Part shown: one piece after another, positions 44,863 through 61,965 of the stretch
How positions within the stretch are numbered: the first letter of the stretch is position 1
Layout of the letters: every line of letters begins with the position of its first letter
From: Cruorifilaria tuberocauda
Taxonomy: Eukaryota; Nematoda; Chromadorea; Rhabditida; Onchocercidae
Reading direction: 5' to 3'
Assembly (NCBI GenBank): GCA_013365365.1
Contig: JABVXU010000174.1
Span: forward strand, 41,893 to 105,892
DNA length: 64,000 bases
Notes under the pieces: generated by a model
The model's database searches: none
What the model saw: the letters and a program-made list of their open reading frames with translations, nothing else
What the model was told of the DNA's origin: nothing
Program-made: the position numbers and the translations under genes

Positions 44863-47594
44863 ATGATGATGCATTCACAGTTTTTCCTATCAATCTTCTT
44901 GATATTGGTAATAATTTATATTTTCATGGAATTATTAAATGTTACAAATTTAGTATTCATTTTGCAAAGCCAGGATTTAAATAAGAGATTAGAGTTTGAA
45001 AAGAGATATTAAAATAAAGATTCAAATTGAATTTTCATCAGTAAAACAAAAAAAAAGCTTATTTTGAAGCTTCAAATAATGATGAATATTGCGAAATTAT
45101 TTGAGGTCAATTCAGCTTCATAAGACGATCAGAATTAAAAATTAAAATTTTCGTTCATTCCTTCTGAAACTTTTTTGGTGTGTGTGATAATAGAAATTCA
45201 TAGCACTGTGATTATGCAAAAATTAAAAATAACGAATTTTTTCCCATTACAACTGAAATTCTTCGGCTACCTCCTAGTAAAACCTCGAGTTTTTGATTGC
45301 CTATTAGTATATACTGGTTAAATTTTAAATTTATTCTATATTTTTTTGTACCAATAAATAAAAAATAATAAAACCATTAATTTGAGAAAATAGAAACAGT
45401 GAGGCACTTGGCAAATTAATAATTTTGATCCATTTTAGTTGCAATTTTATCGAATCACTGGAAGCCGTCAGCACAATGTGGAATGGTATTTGGAAAAAAT
45501 GATACAAAATCATCAAGTGGTTCTTTTCTCGAAAACTTACTGCCAGTATAGCACTAAACTGAAACATTTAATAGGAAAGTACAATATCAGAGACAAAAGA
45601 GTTATAGAGCTTAATCTTGAACACGACATGCAATTGATGCAGGTAATTTCTGTGTTTCAATAAAGCATCTATATGAACATTGAATGAATCTCGTAAACTT
45701 AATCAATTAGCAGAATTCTATAATTTGCACAAATATTTCTTTCAGAAGCTTTTTTTTTCTGCAAGAAATATGTAAAAAAGTTGTCAAAAACACCGCAATA
45801 GAATATTTCTCTGAAGGTCTAAAAAAGAATCCTAATCTCACTCAAAGAGATTCATTCTAGTTCATCTTACTTTTCTGAAACAATTTTTTCCTTTATCAAC
45901 TTTCATTCTTCATCTGAATATTTAAAAGAATAAGTGGAGAAATGATGAAGGAAATCATTCTTATTAAACATTATTTGATATTTGTAATAGAGAATAGACG
46001 CACACAGATTATAAATTATCACAATATATACGGGTTTAACTTTAGTGAATTCTTTATCCAAGTTGTTCTATCTTCATCTTATCACTTCACTTCATCTGGA
46101 AAAGAAATGCATATCGCCATATGAAGTGAAATATAACTACGTTACTTTACAGGTTCAATTTTATGAAAACCGTTAACTGAAAGCTTAAATCAATGAAAAC
46201 CTTTTTTTTCATACCTTTTTGAACATTATATACTGGTTCACTATTACTGAATACATTTCAATCGACGATACGTCGCTTTTTGAATTAAAATTAGTGTAAA
46301 TATGAGTTAAGAGAAATGGTATTCGACGACATCCACTGGTTGCTGATAAAGTGATAACCTAACAATTAATAGAATCTGCACAGATATTGTATATCTGAAT
46401 ACCACACTTTCAAGTACAATTTTATCGAAGTAATTATTATTTATATTTAGCATTTATTGCTGCAAGCATTACAACAAAATTTCCAAATTCACTCTGTATG
46501 AGATTGAAATTACATTCAAGTTCTTTACTTTGTGGTCGAATCCAAGGCAAATTTTACAATGACGCGGCGATAACTTCTGGTATGATAGTATTAACTCATG
46601 CCCAACTCATGCCTTATCACGATCTAATTTGCAATATTTTCTTGTGGAATCATATAGTCTCATCACTTTTATGATGCAATGTATTCTTCGTTGTACAGGA
46701 AATTTTTAAAGATTTCTTTTAAATATAACGATAAAAACAATTTGAAATACCTGTACCGAAACTAACTTTTAGTCTCCGTGACAGTTGCAGCGATCATTTC
46801 ATATTTTTAATTGATAGCAAAACACCGCAAGGACGTTTGAGGTATTACAATGTAACTTAAAAGAACATAACCTTAAATTCAACGTAAGGCTTAGGAGTGC
46901 TCACAGAATTCTGATAATTTTAGCAGTGCTGAATTCAATTTACAAGCTGGAATTTAAATTTCGCTAAATTTGCAAAACTTTTATGTTATATTTAAAAACT
47001 GCAAAACAAAAACATTAAATGCTGACTCTAACTTTATTAAAAAATGAAACAAAGCCTGAAAAACTTCAATAACCTTTATTCTGAAACTTCTCCTACATCA
47101 TTTATTAGTTGAAATAAAATTGTTTCTTTGTCCTTAGCAATTGCTATAGTATTTTAACATAGCTTCAATCCGAGCATTTAAAGAAGTATTAATTTCCTTT
47201 ATTCCATTTTTCCGATCTTGTCGTTTAAGAGATTTAAGATCCAAAACTTAATTCATAACGCAGTATCGATTATTATAAGCTGAGAGATTTGATGCTATTA
47301 TATAAACTGTGGACTATTACTTGACATACTGTTGTGCACTTTTAACTTACTTATATGCGGTAAATCCAATACTTGCTATCTTCTGTAATTCAATACTTTC
47401 TGCAGGATTATCTCAGACGCAGAAGTGGTGGCATTCGAACGGTACCACAGCTATATGTCAATGGAAGGTTTATTGGCAATTTTGATACAGTTGAACGAAA
47501 GGAAAGGAACGGTGAACTAGGAAGAGTATTTTCTCGAGCAGGAATAATGCCTAGAAAATTACTTTTACTTCAAAAAAGAAAAATTTTGGTTTAA
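44863..47594 (+). CDS. Secreted glutaredoxin-like protein with CQYS active site
   Basis: Three exons: 44863-44907, 45439-45642 and 47406-47594, all in phase 0, about 145 residues. Exon 1 encodes MMMHSQFFLSIFLIL, a short polar start followed by a hydrophobic core, so a signal peptide is likely. Exon 2 contains the thioredoxin-fold strand VVLFSKTY and then the active site C50-Q-Y-S53, in place of the common CPYC. Exon 3 has the TVPQLYVNGRFIG block, with the cis-proline near residue 97 that contacts glutathione, and a shortened FD-containing helix. Glutaredoxins reduce or form glutathione mixed disulfides. Loss of the second Cys restricts chemistry to the monothiol route, and a signal peptide would place it in the ER or outside the cell. 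Any of three consecutive in-frame ATGs may start it. The 1.8 kb second intron is the longest in the gene. I infer a nematode secreted glutaredoxin; exact orthology is untested. Confidence 0.82.
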
Positions 47595-48711
47595 AGACTT
47601 AATTTATTACTAATAATAGTGTAAGGCAGGCACAAAGTCGGAGAGAATTCCAATAGAAAAGTTCAATTTTTGTATGATTACAGAATTACCAGATTTCTCA
47701 AATAATGTAAGTCGTTTTAAGAAATGATCAAATTCTCAATATCAGGACAGCCACGGAAATGATTTCATGTTTTATTATACAACCAAATAATCTGCCATTT
47801 CTCGAAATTTAAATGATAGTTCAGTTACCGAGACTTTCCTTACCACTTGTACTTCTCAGATACGTTTTTATTTAAAATTCTCTTTTTCGTTATTCAACAG
47901 CAAAAACGTACAATGACTTTTCTACCCATCTTAATTCATGTTTTTCATTTTTTTGAGAAGTCCTATAATCTTCGTAGCTTCCCTTTGTAAGTTCATCCTT
48001 TCTTCTATATCTTTTATACCACTTTGTTTTGAATGATAACCATTTTATATATAAGGTGAAGTTAGACTTCTCGGATTACACTCCAAAAAAAGAAGAAATT
48101 ATCACAAATATAACCTCACTCTTCACAAAATGGTAACTCATTCAAAATGATGATATGAAAAGATAGAGCTGTTCTGCGTCTCAAATTTCTCTTCATCTTT
48201 CATCACAGTAAAGTGAATTCATTACAACAAAATAGAGGTTCATAGGAATATACGCTATGATTTTACAGTTATAATGAAGACTGTAACAGTTTATGTTCAC
48301 ACCATTTTTCATGATATCATGAATCATGATTTAATTAACACCAAAAAAGCTATCTTTTCCATCCATTCAAATACCAAACAATTTTCCTTTCTGAGTGACT
48401 GAAAATATCGAAACGAAGGCAAGGAAACAAAAATACGATTTCCCGAATAACAACACTAGGGAGTTTATAACACTCTGATCTTCGATGGGAAAATGCATCA
48501 GTGGAACCATTCCTCACATAATGAATATTGAACCGAACTGCATGCACCGTTCACAAACAATACCTGTCAAATACTGTACGATAAGTCATAGAATTATTTC
48601 AACTGATGAAAAATGAAATGATGCTAACTATGAATGAATTTAAAAAGTATGAAGATAAATAGTATAGCCTACCATGCTATTTATTCTGCTCATTCCCTAA
48701 CTCGACAAAAG

Positions 48712-48726
48712 AAAAAAAAAAAAAAA
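48712..48726. repeat. Poly-A homopolymer, 15 bases
   Basis: Uninterrupted A run. No retroposed gene body or target-site duplication was recognised next to it, so it is annotated only as simple sequence. Confidence 0.8.
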
Positions 48727-49540
48727 CACTGCCTCCCCGATCTACCTTACACAGCCCTCACTGCGTCATTTCATAATCAAAGATTTTGCTGAATAATCCA
48801 AAAAAAATCAAGGATTCCACTGACTTGAAATATTTTATTATGCCCTGCAGTAAAACATTAACTAAACAATTAGGGCCTGAAAAAGTTGAAAAAATGCGCG
48901 ACCCAACTTCCGTAAACTTCCTTCAAACTTCCCACAAGAATCACGCATACTCCAGATTTTGAAAATGATAAAATTTTAATGTTGCAAGATACTTTGCGAC
49001 AAATTAATATAAACTGGTTATGAAACCGCTTTGAAGATATCCCGGACCGGTATCAGTTCCAGGATTTCTGGTTCTACTAAGAGGAAAGATGAAGAAAATG
49101 ACTAAGTTGCGAAGCAGTCCCACGATGGACAACACCGTATGGAAATACAGAATCAAACACGAATTCAGGCTAAGCCAATAAACTGATTCGTTAGATCAAC
49201 TGAACGGCAGATACTTTTAGGAAAAAAAAAGGGCGAAAGATCAGGAAGAATGACTTAATAACACAGAGGAGAACTAAGCAAAGTTATCATATAGCCGCAT
49301 GCGCAAGTGAACAGTTACTATAAAGAAATACGGCCAGCAATTAAGCACCTAAAAATACGATCAGAGTAACATGTCAATAAATGTAACAATCAGCCATTAC
49401 TTTACTGGTAACCGATTCTACCTGCTATTCCACGAAATATCGAATATTAATTTTCTCTGGAAATGTTTCATTTCTTTAAGAACAGAATTTGCAATTAGTA
49501 TGATATACAAATCAATATTATATGTATAGTATCAATTACC

Positions 49541-49583
49541 ACTATATATATATACTTATATATAAATATATATGTATATATGT
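49541..49583. repeat. AT-dinucleotide microsatellite, interrupted
   Basis: Alternating TA units with short interruptions (ACTT, AA, TG). Likely variable in length between isolates. No flanking element was seen. Confidence 0.8.
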
Positions 49584-50430
49584 CATAAGCCTACTCACTC
49601 ATTAAGCATGCACAAATTAAAATTACTGTGCTGCAATGAAAAAAATAAAATAAAGAACAGTGTTGAAATAAGGATAAAATTCGTAAAAAAATGTTAAGGA
49701 TAGAACTGCAATTGCGAGAGCATCGGACTGATCAAATGGTATATACAATGGAGCTCCAATAAAAATTAAAAAATCCAAAAAACAAATCATATTTAGTAGG
49801 AAAAACTGACACAGGGATAATTTTGCCTTGCCCGTAACAGTCAAACAAAAATTTGCAGCATTCAAAACTTCAAAATGTCACGTACATACGCATATATTTC
49901 ATTATTTCATCAAAAGGAAAAGAAAAAAGAAATTTTAGTTATAAGGATAAACTAAAATCAGCGATTCGAAGACATGCATGTAAATTTGTTAATCAAGACA
50001 GCAATATTAATCGATATGCATTAAACCACAAAAAATGTTTAGCAGAAAAACGCTATTAACAGATACGGCTTAAAATAATATATGGATTAGACGATAGACA
50101 TAAACGTGGATAATTACGAAACTAGTATATAAAATGGTGTAGTAGATAGCTAAATAATAGATGAATACAAGAATACTACAAGAGAAATAGAAAGTTTTGA
50201 TAAGCATGATAGCACTGCTGCAAATAAGTTAAATATTTCGAAATTTGGTTATGTAAAATAAAAATGCAAAAATATAAAATAAAAAGTACAAAGATAGAAA
50301 ATAAAACGATCACAAGCTTGCAGTTACTTAAAAACAAATAATTTCTCTGAAAGCACTGAAACGGTACAAAAATATACAATAAAAATGAGACAGAAATAGA
50401 AAGAATTAGAAAAGGTACAAAACCAGACAG

Positions 50431-56347
<5,917 letters not shown>

Positions 56348-59300
56348 GCTTTCCAGGATCTTTTACTGATTACTGTTGTCATCAACCCACCCACCGAACT
56401 TTTGGGTAAGAGAGACAGAATAGTGGGATTCTCAGATTAAAAAAAGCTTTACTCTTCGTATACGCTGAAGTCTAGTCAACGGAAAGTTGGTAACTGCTGA
56501 GCAATAATTTTTACGAATATTCAGAAATATTAAACATTTGACGGATGACGACAGGCGCAACAGTAACAACACTCATTATGTGACAAAATATAAGGCTTTC
56601 CAGAAATATTGATTCAGAGGCCGAAAGCGTGAGGTGACATGACACCTGTAATGTACAATTAGGATCTTAAAAAATAAGTTATAAGAAAGAATAAATGACG
56701 TAAAGTTCGGATGCTTCAAATATTTTCACAAATCAAACATGAAATTGATTATGACATTTTCACCGTTTCCGTGAACTCCTTCCTTCTCTCAGATCTGAAG
56801 TTGCTTAAAATATTATCCCTAATAAAGATGAAAGGATTATTCGTTAGCAATTAGATTGCAGCAATAACAATTTGTGACATGTAAATGCAATTAATTAAAA
56901 AACTCTATATAATCACAAAATTAGGATTCTTCGCTCTAATTCTAATCAACTCGTAGTACTCCTACTTGTTTGTCTTAAAAAATTTCACCAGTCCTACTTC
57001 CAAGGAAAATAATTTGTCCTTGTCATTCCTTCTTTTATCTAGTAAGGAACCATTCTTTGTAACAGTAAAAGTTTGAAAAACGAGTTTGAATTCTTTAAAG
57101 CCAGTTTCTCAGCACCAAGTTCTTAGAGCTAAATGTCTCATTTCAACCTTGTAACTTTTTTAATCAACGTACCCTACGGTAATCTATCACATCTGGGCAA
57201 ATCTGAAAAGTTTAAAATTCATCCCAAGCTATCTGCAACATTTAGTTTTTGTGAACATCAAATAAGTAACAATGTTTTCTGCTGGAATCTTTCCTGATCA
57301 CTTAATCAATAGTTATGTCATTGTATATGTATAGATCAAATGATAACGAATGAATGGCTCGATTGCTAACAGCTAACTCATGTAATATTTCCTCCTATGT
57401 CAAAAAATTGCGAAATGTGCAGTCATGATTTTAATATCGCTTGGGTGATGATATCATCTTGATCATCACGTCCAATTCCCAGGGAGTTCAACATATTTGT
57501 ATAAATGCACATCGATGTCACTGTACTGCAAAATAAATAACCTTGAAATTATTGTTGATGCCTACGATGTCATTCAATTACAGTTCTGCAAAATTTTCGC
57601 GGCGGAACGGAAAGGGGAAGAGGATAGGCCTAGATATGCTATCATAATGCACGGGAAGATGTTTGTAAGTAATCCGTAATCGAGATGAATGAAATAGCTA
57701 GCTTCAGTGGTTTCAGAATAATGTGCATGCATATTATTCACCGCGTAGTTCAGGTTTCAAGATTAGACTATCTTTAATGACAACAATCACAGAGAGATGT
57801 TAATGACATAGAATAGATGATTGATCAAACGTTAAATGGAAGTCTCCTGTGAATGAGATATCATGAATGTAAAATGGGGACAAAAGTTACATCACAAGCA
57901 AACGCTCGTTGTGTATCCTATGCACCTCTGGAATGCATGTCGTCTACACCGGTAAATGTATGTCATCGTACATGCGTTACAAATTGATATATAGACATAT
58001 CAGCACGCACCTCATGTATGTGTGTGTGTGTGATGTGTCTGCATATATCTGTTTGCAATTATGGTTGTATGTGTGTAGTTTATGTTAATTTTAAAAACAC
58101 TGATGAAGTGGGGGAGTGGTCCATCTTTTTCTAAAGGGCGTACGTCATCACTTTCGATCAGACAGAGTTAGCACTCATTTTTCAGAAGATTAGCCGGAAG
58201 TGGCTTTCTTAATGGAAAGATGAGAAAGTGAAATGTGCTAGGCAGGAGAATAAATACATCAAGCAACAGTTTACTTACTCTATGCTAAACTCCGAAGTTT
58301 CCTGCTAGTACTACAATCCTTCCAGTATCTTTTCTCACATTCATAGCAACAAACTTTCAACTTTTTCAGCTATCGTTAGCTAAGAATAACGTAGAATCCC
58401 AGACTGTAATTGAATTAAAAAAAATCAGCTTTGCAACAACTGGAAAAGGAAGTGAATGTTTACTAAAATTTATACGAAAAGCATTTTCGCCACTGTAACG
58501 TCGCTTCTTAAAAGTCTACACGCATTGCTTTTATAAAAGGTGCATAGAATGACAACAAAAAAAGAAATTGGAATCAACAGTTTCGTCGAAAACTGAAGAT
58601 TTCGTTACTCACATGAAATTAATAAAATTTTACAACAATTCAAACGAAACAGGGTGGAACATAATTATTTAATTAAAAAATTGAAATTAAGCTAAAATGT
58701 ATTGCTTTTCATGTTGGGTTTTACTGTTGATTTAAGAGTAACATGTTGAAATCAACAATAAATTAGTATTTAAGATCATGAAACTACATTATAATATATT
58801 GAACATCGTGTCAAGGATGAGCAATGGGAAAAAGTCCATTAAAGACACATATCCATCCTATCCATTCAACTATTATTCTGAAGTTGATATCAGTGACTAA
58901 GAGGAAATAAATTTTAGATCTAAATCCAAAGCATTATTTAAATTATGCAATATTTTGCAATTGGGATCCATATACGTGCATTTTTTTTACGTCTTGTACA
59001 TGTCGAAGAGATTTTTTCACGTCTTGTACATATCAAACAGAGAACTATTTTCCAATTATAAAATTGGAAAAAGATTAAAAATACATGGATTTCAGGTGAA
59101 GATAATGAGAAAACCTGAGAACTCCATAATCAGTAAGCTATTAGCGTCAACTGTGGCAACTCATACATTCATTAAAATCCTACAGCAGTGAACACAAACC
59201 TGCTTAAAGATGCTGAAATTGGTTCAATCAACTCCTTGTGATGGCTTCTACAGTGCAATTGAAATCCAAAAGACTTATTTGATTTATGCGAAAATGGCGC

Positions 59301-61300
59301 AATACGAGCAAGGAACGACGACTACTGTTAGAAACTTGCAATGAACTGAATTTTATTTATTAAAAAAACTTCATTAAACATGAAGAGACTCATCATCTTG
59401 AGTGAAAAGATGGAGCAATTAAAGAGATGATAGAGGGGGACAGAATGTGAATGTGAACAATATGTTTTGTGATAGTGGTCATTTCATATATATAAATGTA
59501 CATATGGTGTTCTAAAATTAATTTAAACCTTAACAGCAACTTTTCTTGCTATAAAATATATATTTTCATGACTAGATTTACATATATGAAGAAGAAACTT
59601 GGATGATTGAACAGAACGATAAGGTTTCGATAAAGCATATCAATGTTTCGAAAATTTTGGTATATAACGATAAGCGAGCCCAGCAATCTCGTCAACCTAG
59701 CTTCAACTTGTTAAATACTTTTGCGAAAAGCATTATAACTCGCACAACTATTTTTCGTGAATTTTTCGGGGACCATGATCCGGAATGAAATATTGGATTG
59801 GATGGTAAAAATAACCGGAAAAAAGCTTGCATAACCAAATAATCACTTAATCCTTACTCACAAACGTAACAGACGTAACAGAGCCGTAAAATAAAAATAT
59901 ATTAAATATAGAAAATTAGTAGCAAGAATATTCGAGCTAAAATCCCTTGTACAAGTGATCATCACAGCTTCAGGGAAATACTGAAAAGTACACTCAAGTC
60001 AGAATTGAATTAGTACCTTAAATGTTCTACAAATGTCCGTTCCTGAAATGATACCAGTTCCAGAAAGTACTTTATAACTCCCTCAGGCAAATTAAACTTT
60101 AATAAAAAGGGTTTTTATTTTTGTCTCTTCTTTGTCCCCATCCTATTACTTTTAACTGAATCGTTCCCACTGATGAGAGCATGGTTTCATAACACAGATA
60201 ATTAAAGATCAAGTCTTGATCGTTCGCTTTCGACTGTATAGGTCCTTTACGAAAGGTAAAATACAATTTTATATCTGACGTATTAAAACGCAAGGATTCC
60301 GTATCTTGACTGCCTTAATAAAACAGTCCAAATATAATAAAGTCTTCCGAGAGAAAAATTAAGCTTAGTATAGAAGTGGTGAATTAGAGGGTACCTTATA
60401 TGCAGCGGTGTAGATTTCCGCTGCAGTTAAGATATTATACTAGGATACGGAAAGAGTTATTAAAAAATACGAAAATTGATGATAGCATGAGTAGTTCATA
60501 AAAAAAAATGAGATGAGATGAAGGTCAAGTGAACTTTCCATATTTCGTTGTTAACTGAAAGGGACCAGCTCGTGGGCAATGATATCATAATTGACACTGA
60601 TACCAGGATATTACTAACAAATAGTCAGTGATACGTTGAACATCGAAAAAAAATCATCAATTCGGTTGCTAACTGATGCATCATTCATCCCCTGCCAGGG
60701 AGAAAATGGAGGAATAGAACAGCTGATCTCATCGCTGTGAATCATGTGTACATTTCATTAAAAGATGAGCGATATCTTTTAGAAAGTACACCGGAAATGC
60801 CGGAAGCAATAGGCTGCAGTCCGAGATGAACTCATATTCTGAATAGGATGAATCATACACATTCTTATTGGTCCAAAACGATCCGTCCATCCCTTGTGTT
60901 GTTGAATCTCTTCTAACTGTCAATCATTAATCATTCGTGTAGTGTTAAAGCTTATGCTCACAATTCATTTGGAAACAGAATGCAAATTCTGAATAATTTA
61001 CACAGTGATGTGGTACAAATGAGCAAGAATGCACGTGTAAAGCGTATTCATTGAAAGAGGAAGAAAGTTACGCACGTGGAATAGCGTCTGTTTATCACTG
61101 ACAAATGGCATTTTGAAAGAAAAAAATGTTCTTTGGATTCAACGAGTCCGGTAGAACCGGTAATATGAGAACTGCGCGGATGGGATTTATGGAAAGTTGT
61201 GAGAATTGTGACGTGCAGCTACTTAACTGAGTGCAAAGAGAAATAAATATGGATAGAAAGGTACGCTTATAGCTAAGATATGCAGGAATTATCGTCTGGC
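56348..61300. other. Upstream region of mbk-1, no supported gene
   Basis: A possible untranslated first acceptor (ACAACAG on the minus strand) lies about 30 bases upstream of the mbk-1 ATG. Beyond it roughly 5 kb shows only short frames, including one of 60 codons at 57497-57679 and another at 58955-59191 that match nothing known. A TG microsatellite is at 58016-58038. This region may be a long 5' UTR intron of mbk-1 connecting to the GC-rich island at 61.3-62.0 kb. Confidence 0.45.
58016..58038. repeat. TG-dinucleotide microsatellite
   Basis: Short run of alternating TG with flanking TATG units, continuing in degenerate form to about 58080. No coding overlap. Confidence 0.75.
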
Positions 61301-61339
61301 GGAGAGAAATGAGAAGGTTAAAGAGTGGATGACCCCGAA

Positions 61340-61965
61340 GTTCAATCAACGATAAGGATGTGCAGGTGCGGATGGCCAGACGGATGAGACGGAGCAGAGA
61401 GGAGAGTAGCTATTGCGAACCCGTGCCGGGTAGTTAAGGTATCGGTTGACTCGCACAATCTGGTGGGTAATGCGCCGTTCAGTGTCGCTAGTGCCGCTGC
61501 CGCCGCCGCGGCGGCTGCTATTGCGCTGCTGCTGTTGTTGCTGCTGCCGCTGCTGCTATTACGATGAGGAGAAGGACGAAAAATAAGAAGGAAGTTTCGG
61601 ATGGCGAGTGTGTTGCTCGCAGATCGATCGATGCAGGTGCAGCAGAGCACGGCGAGGTGCAATGCGCGTGGCGTATCGGTGCAGAAGAGCAGGGAGATCG
61701 TCGACGGCCACGGCTGCGAGAGAGTGCCGATCGGCTCAGTGACAATCCACGAAGTATCGTCCTCCGGTGCGGGCGGAGAGAAACGAGGGCAGCAGAGCGG
61801 TAGCCCTTTTAGAAGGTCGAGGATCTCTCCCCTCTCTGTCGATGGGTTCAGAGAGTCTATTGGTGGCGTAGTGCTAAGGCATTTATCTATGTGTCTCTGT
61901 CTGTCCCTGTCTGTGCTGTGTGTCTATCTGCGTGTTTCGTTCAGGGTGTCTCGGTTCGATTGATC
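61340..61965. promoter_or_regulatory. GC-rich island, candidate promoter or 5' exon
   Basis: Base composition jumps from strongly A+T-rich to clearly G+C-rich with many CpG over about 600 bases, the only such stretch in the window. Long open frames cross it on both strands: about 195 codons without a stop on the minus strand (61342-61935, no ATG) and 120 codons from an ATG at 61601 on the plus strand. High G+C removes stop codons, so these are weak evidence of coding. Its position about 5 kb upstream of mbk-1 in the same orientation suggests a promoter or untranslated first exon of mbk-1, or the start of a gene on the plus strand. No family was recognised in either translation. Confidence 0.4.
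61489..61560. repeat. Imperfect GCN trinucleotide repeat
   Basis: A run of GCT, GCC, GCG and related triplets within the GC-rich island. On the minus-strand frame it would encode about nine consecutive Ala preceded by a Ser/Asn-rich stretch; on the plus strand, Leu or Ala runs. Such repeats occur in 5' exons of regulatory genes and are prone to length change. Confidence 0.7.

Larger units (their letters stand above)
47595..50430. other. Intergenic region between convergent glutaredoxin and mbk-1 genes
   Basis: About 2.8 kb holding the 3' UTRs of two convergent genes. No supported coding sequence. Simple sequences are a 15-base A run at 48712-48726, a perfect palindrome CATGATATCATG at 48310-48321 and an AT microsatellite at 49541-49583. 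Confidence 0.5.

Noticed and set aside
57497..57679. 60-codon plus-strand frame upstream of mbk-1
   Set aside because: Does not start at ATG, no homology recognised, no splice signals; expected by chance.
61601..61963. 120-codon ATG frame on the plus strand in the GC-rich island
   Set aside because: High G+C suppresses stops on all frames here, and the translation shows no recognisable domain.
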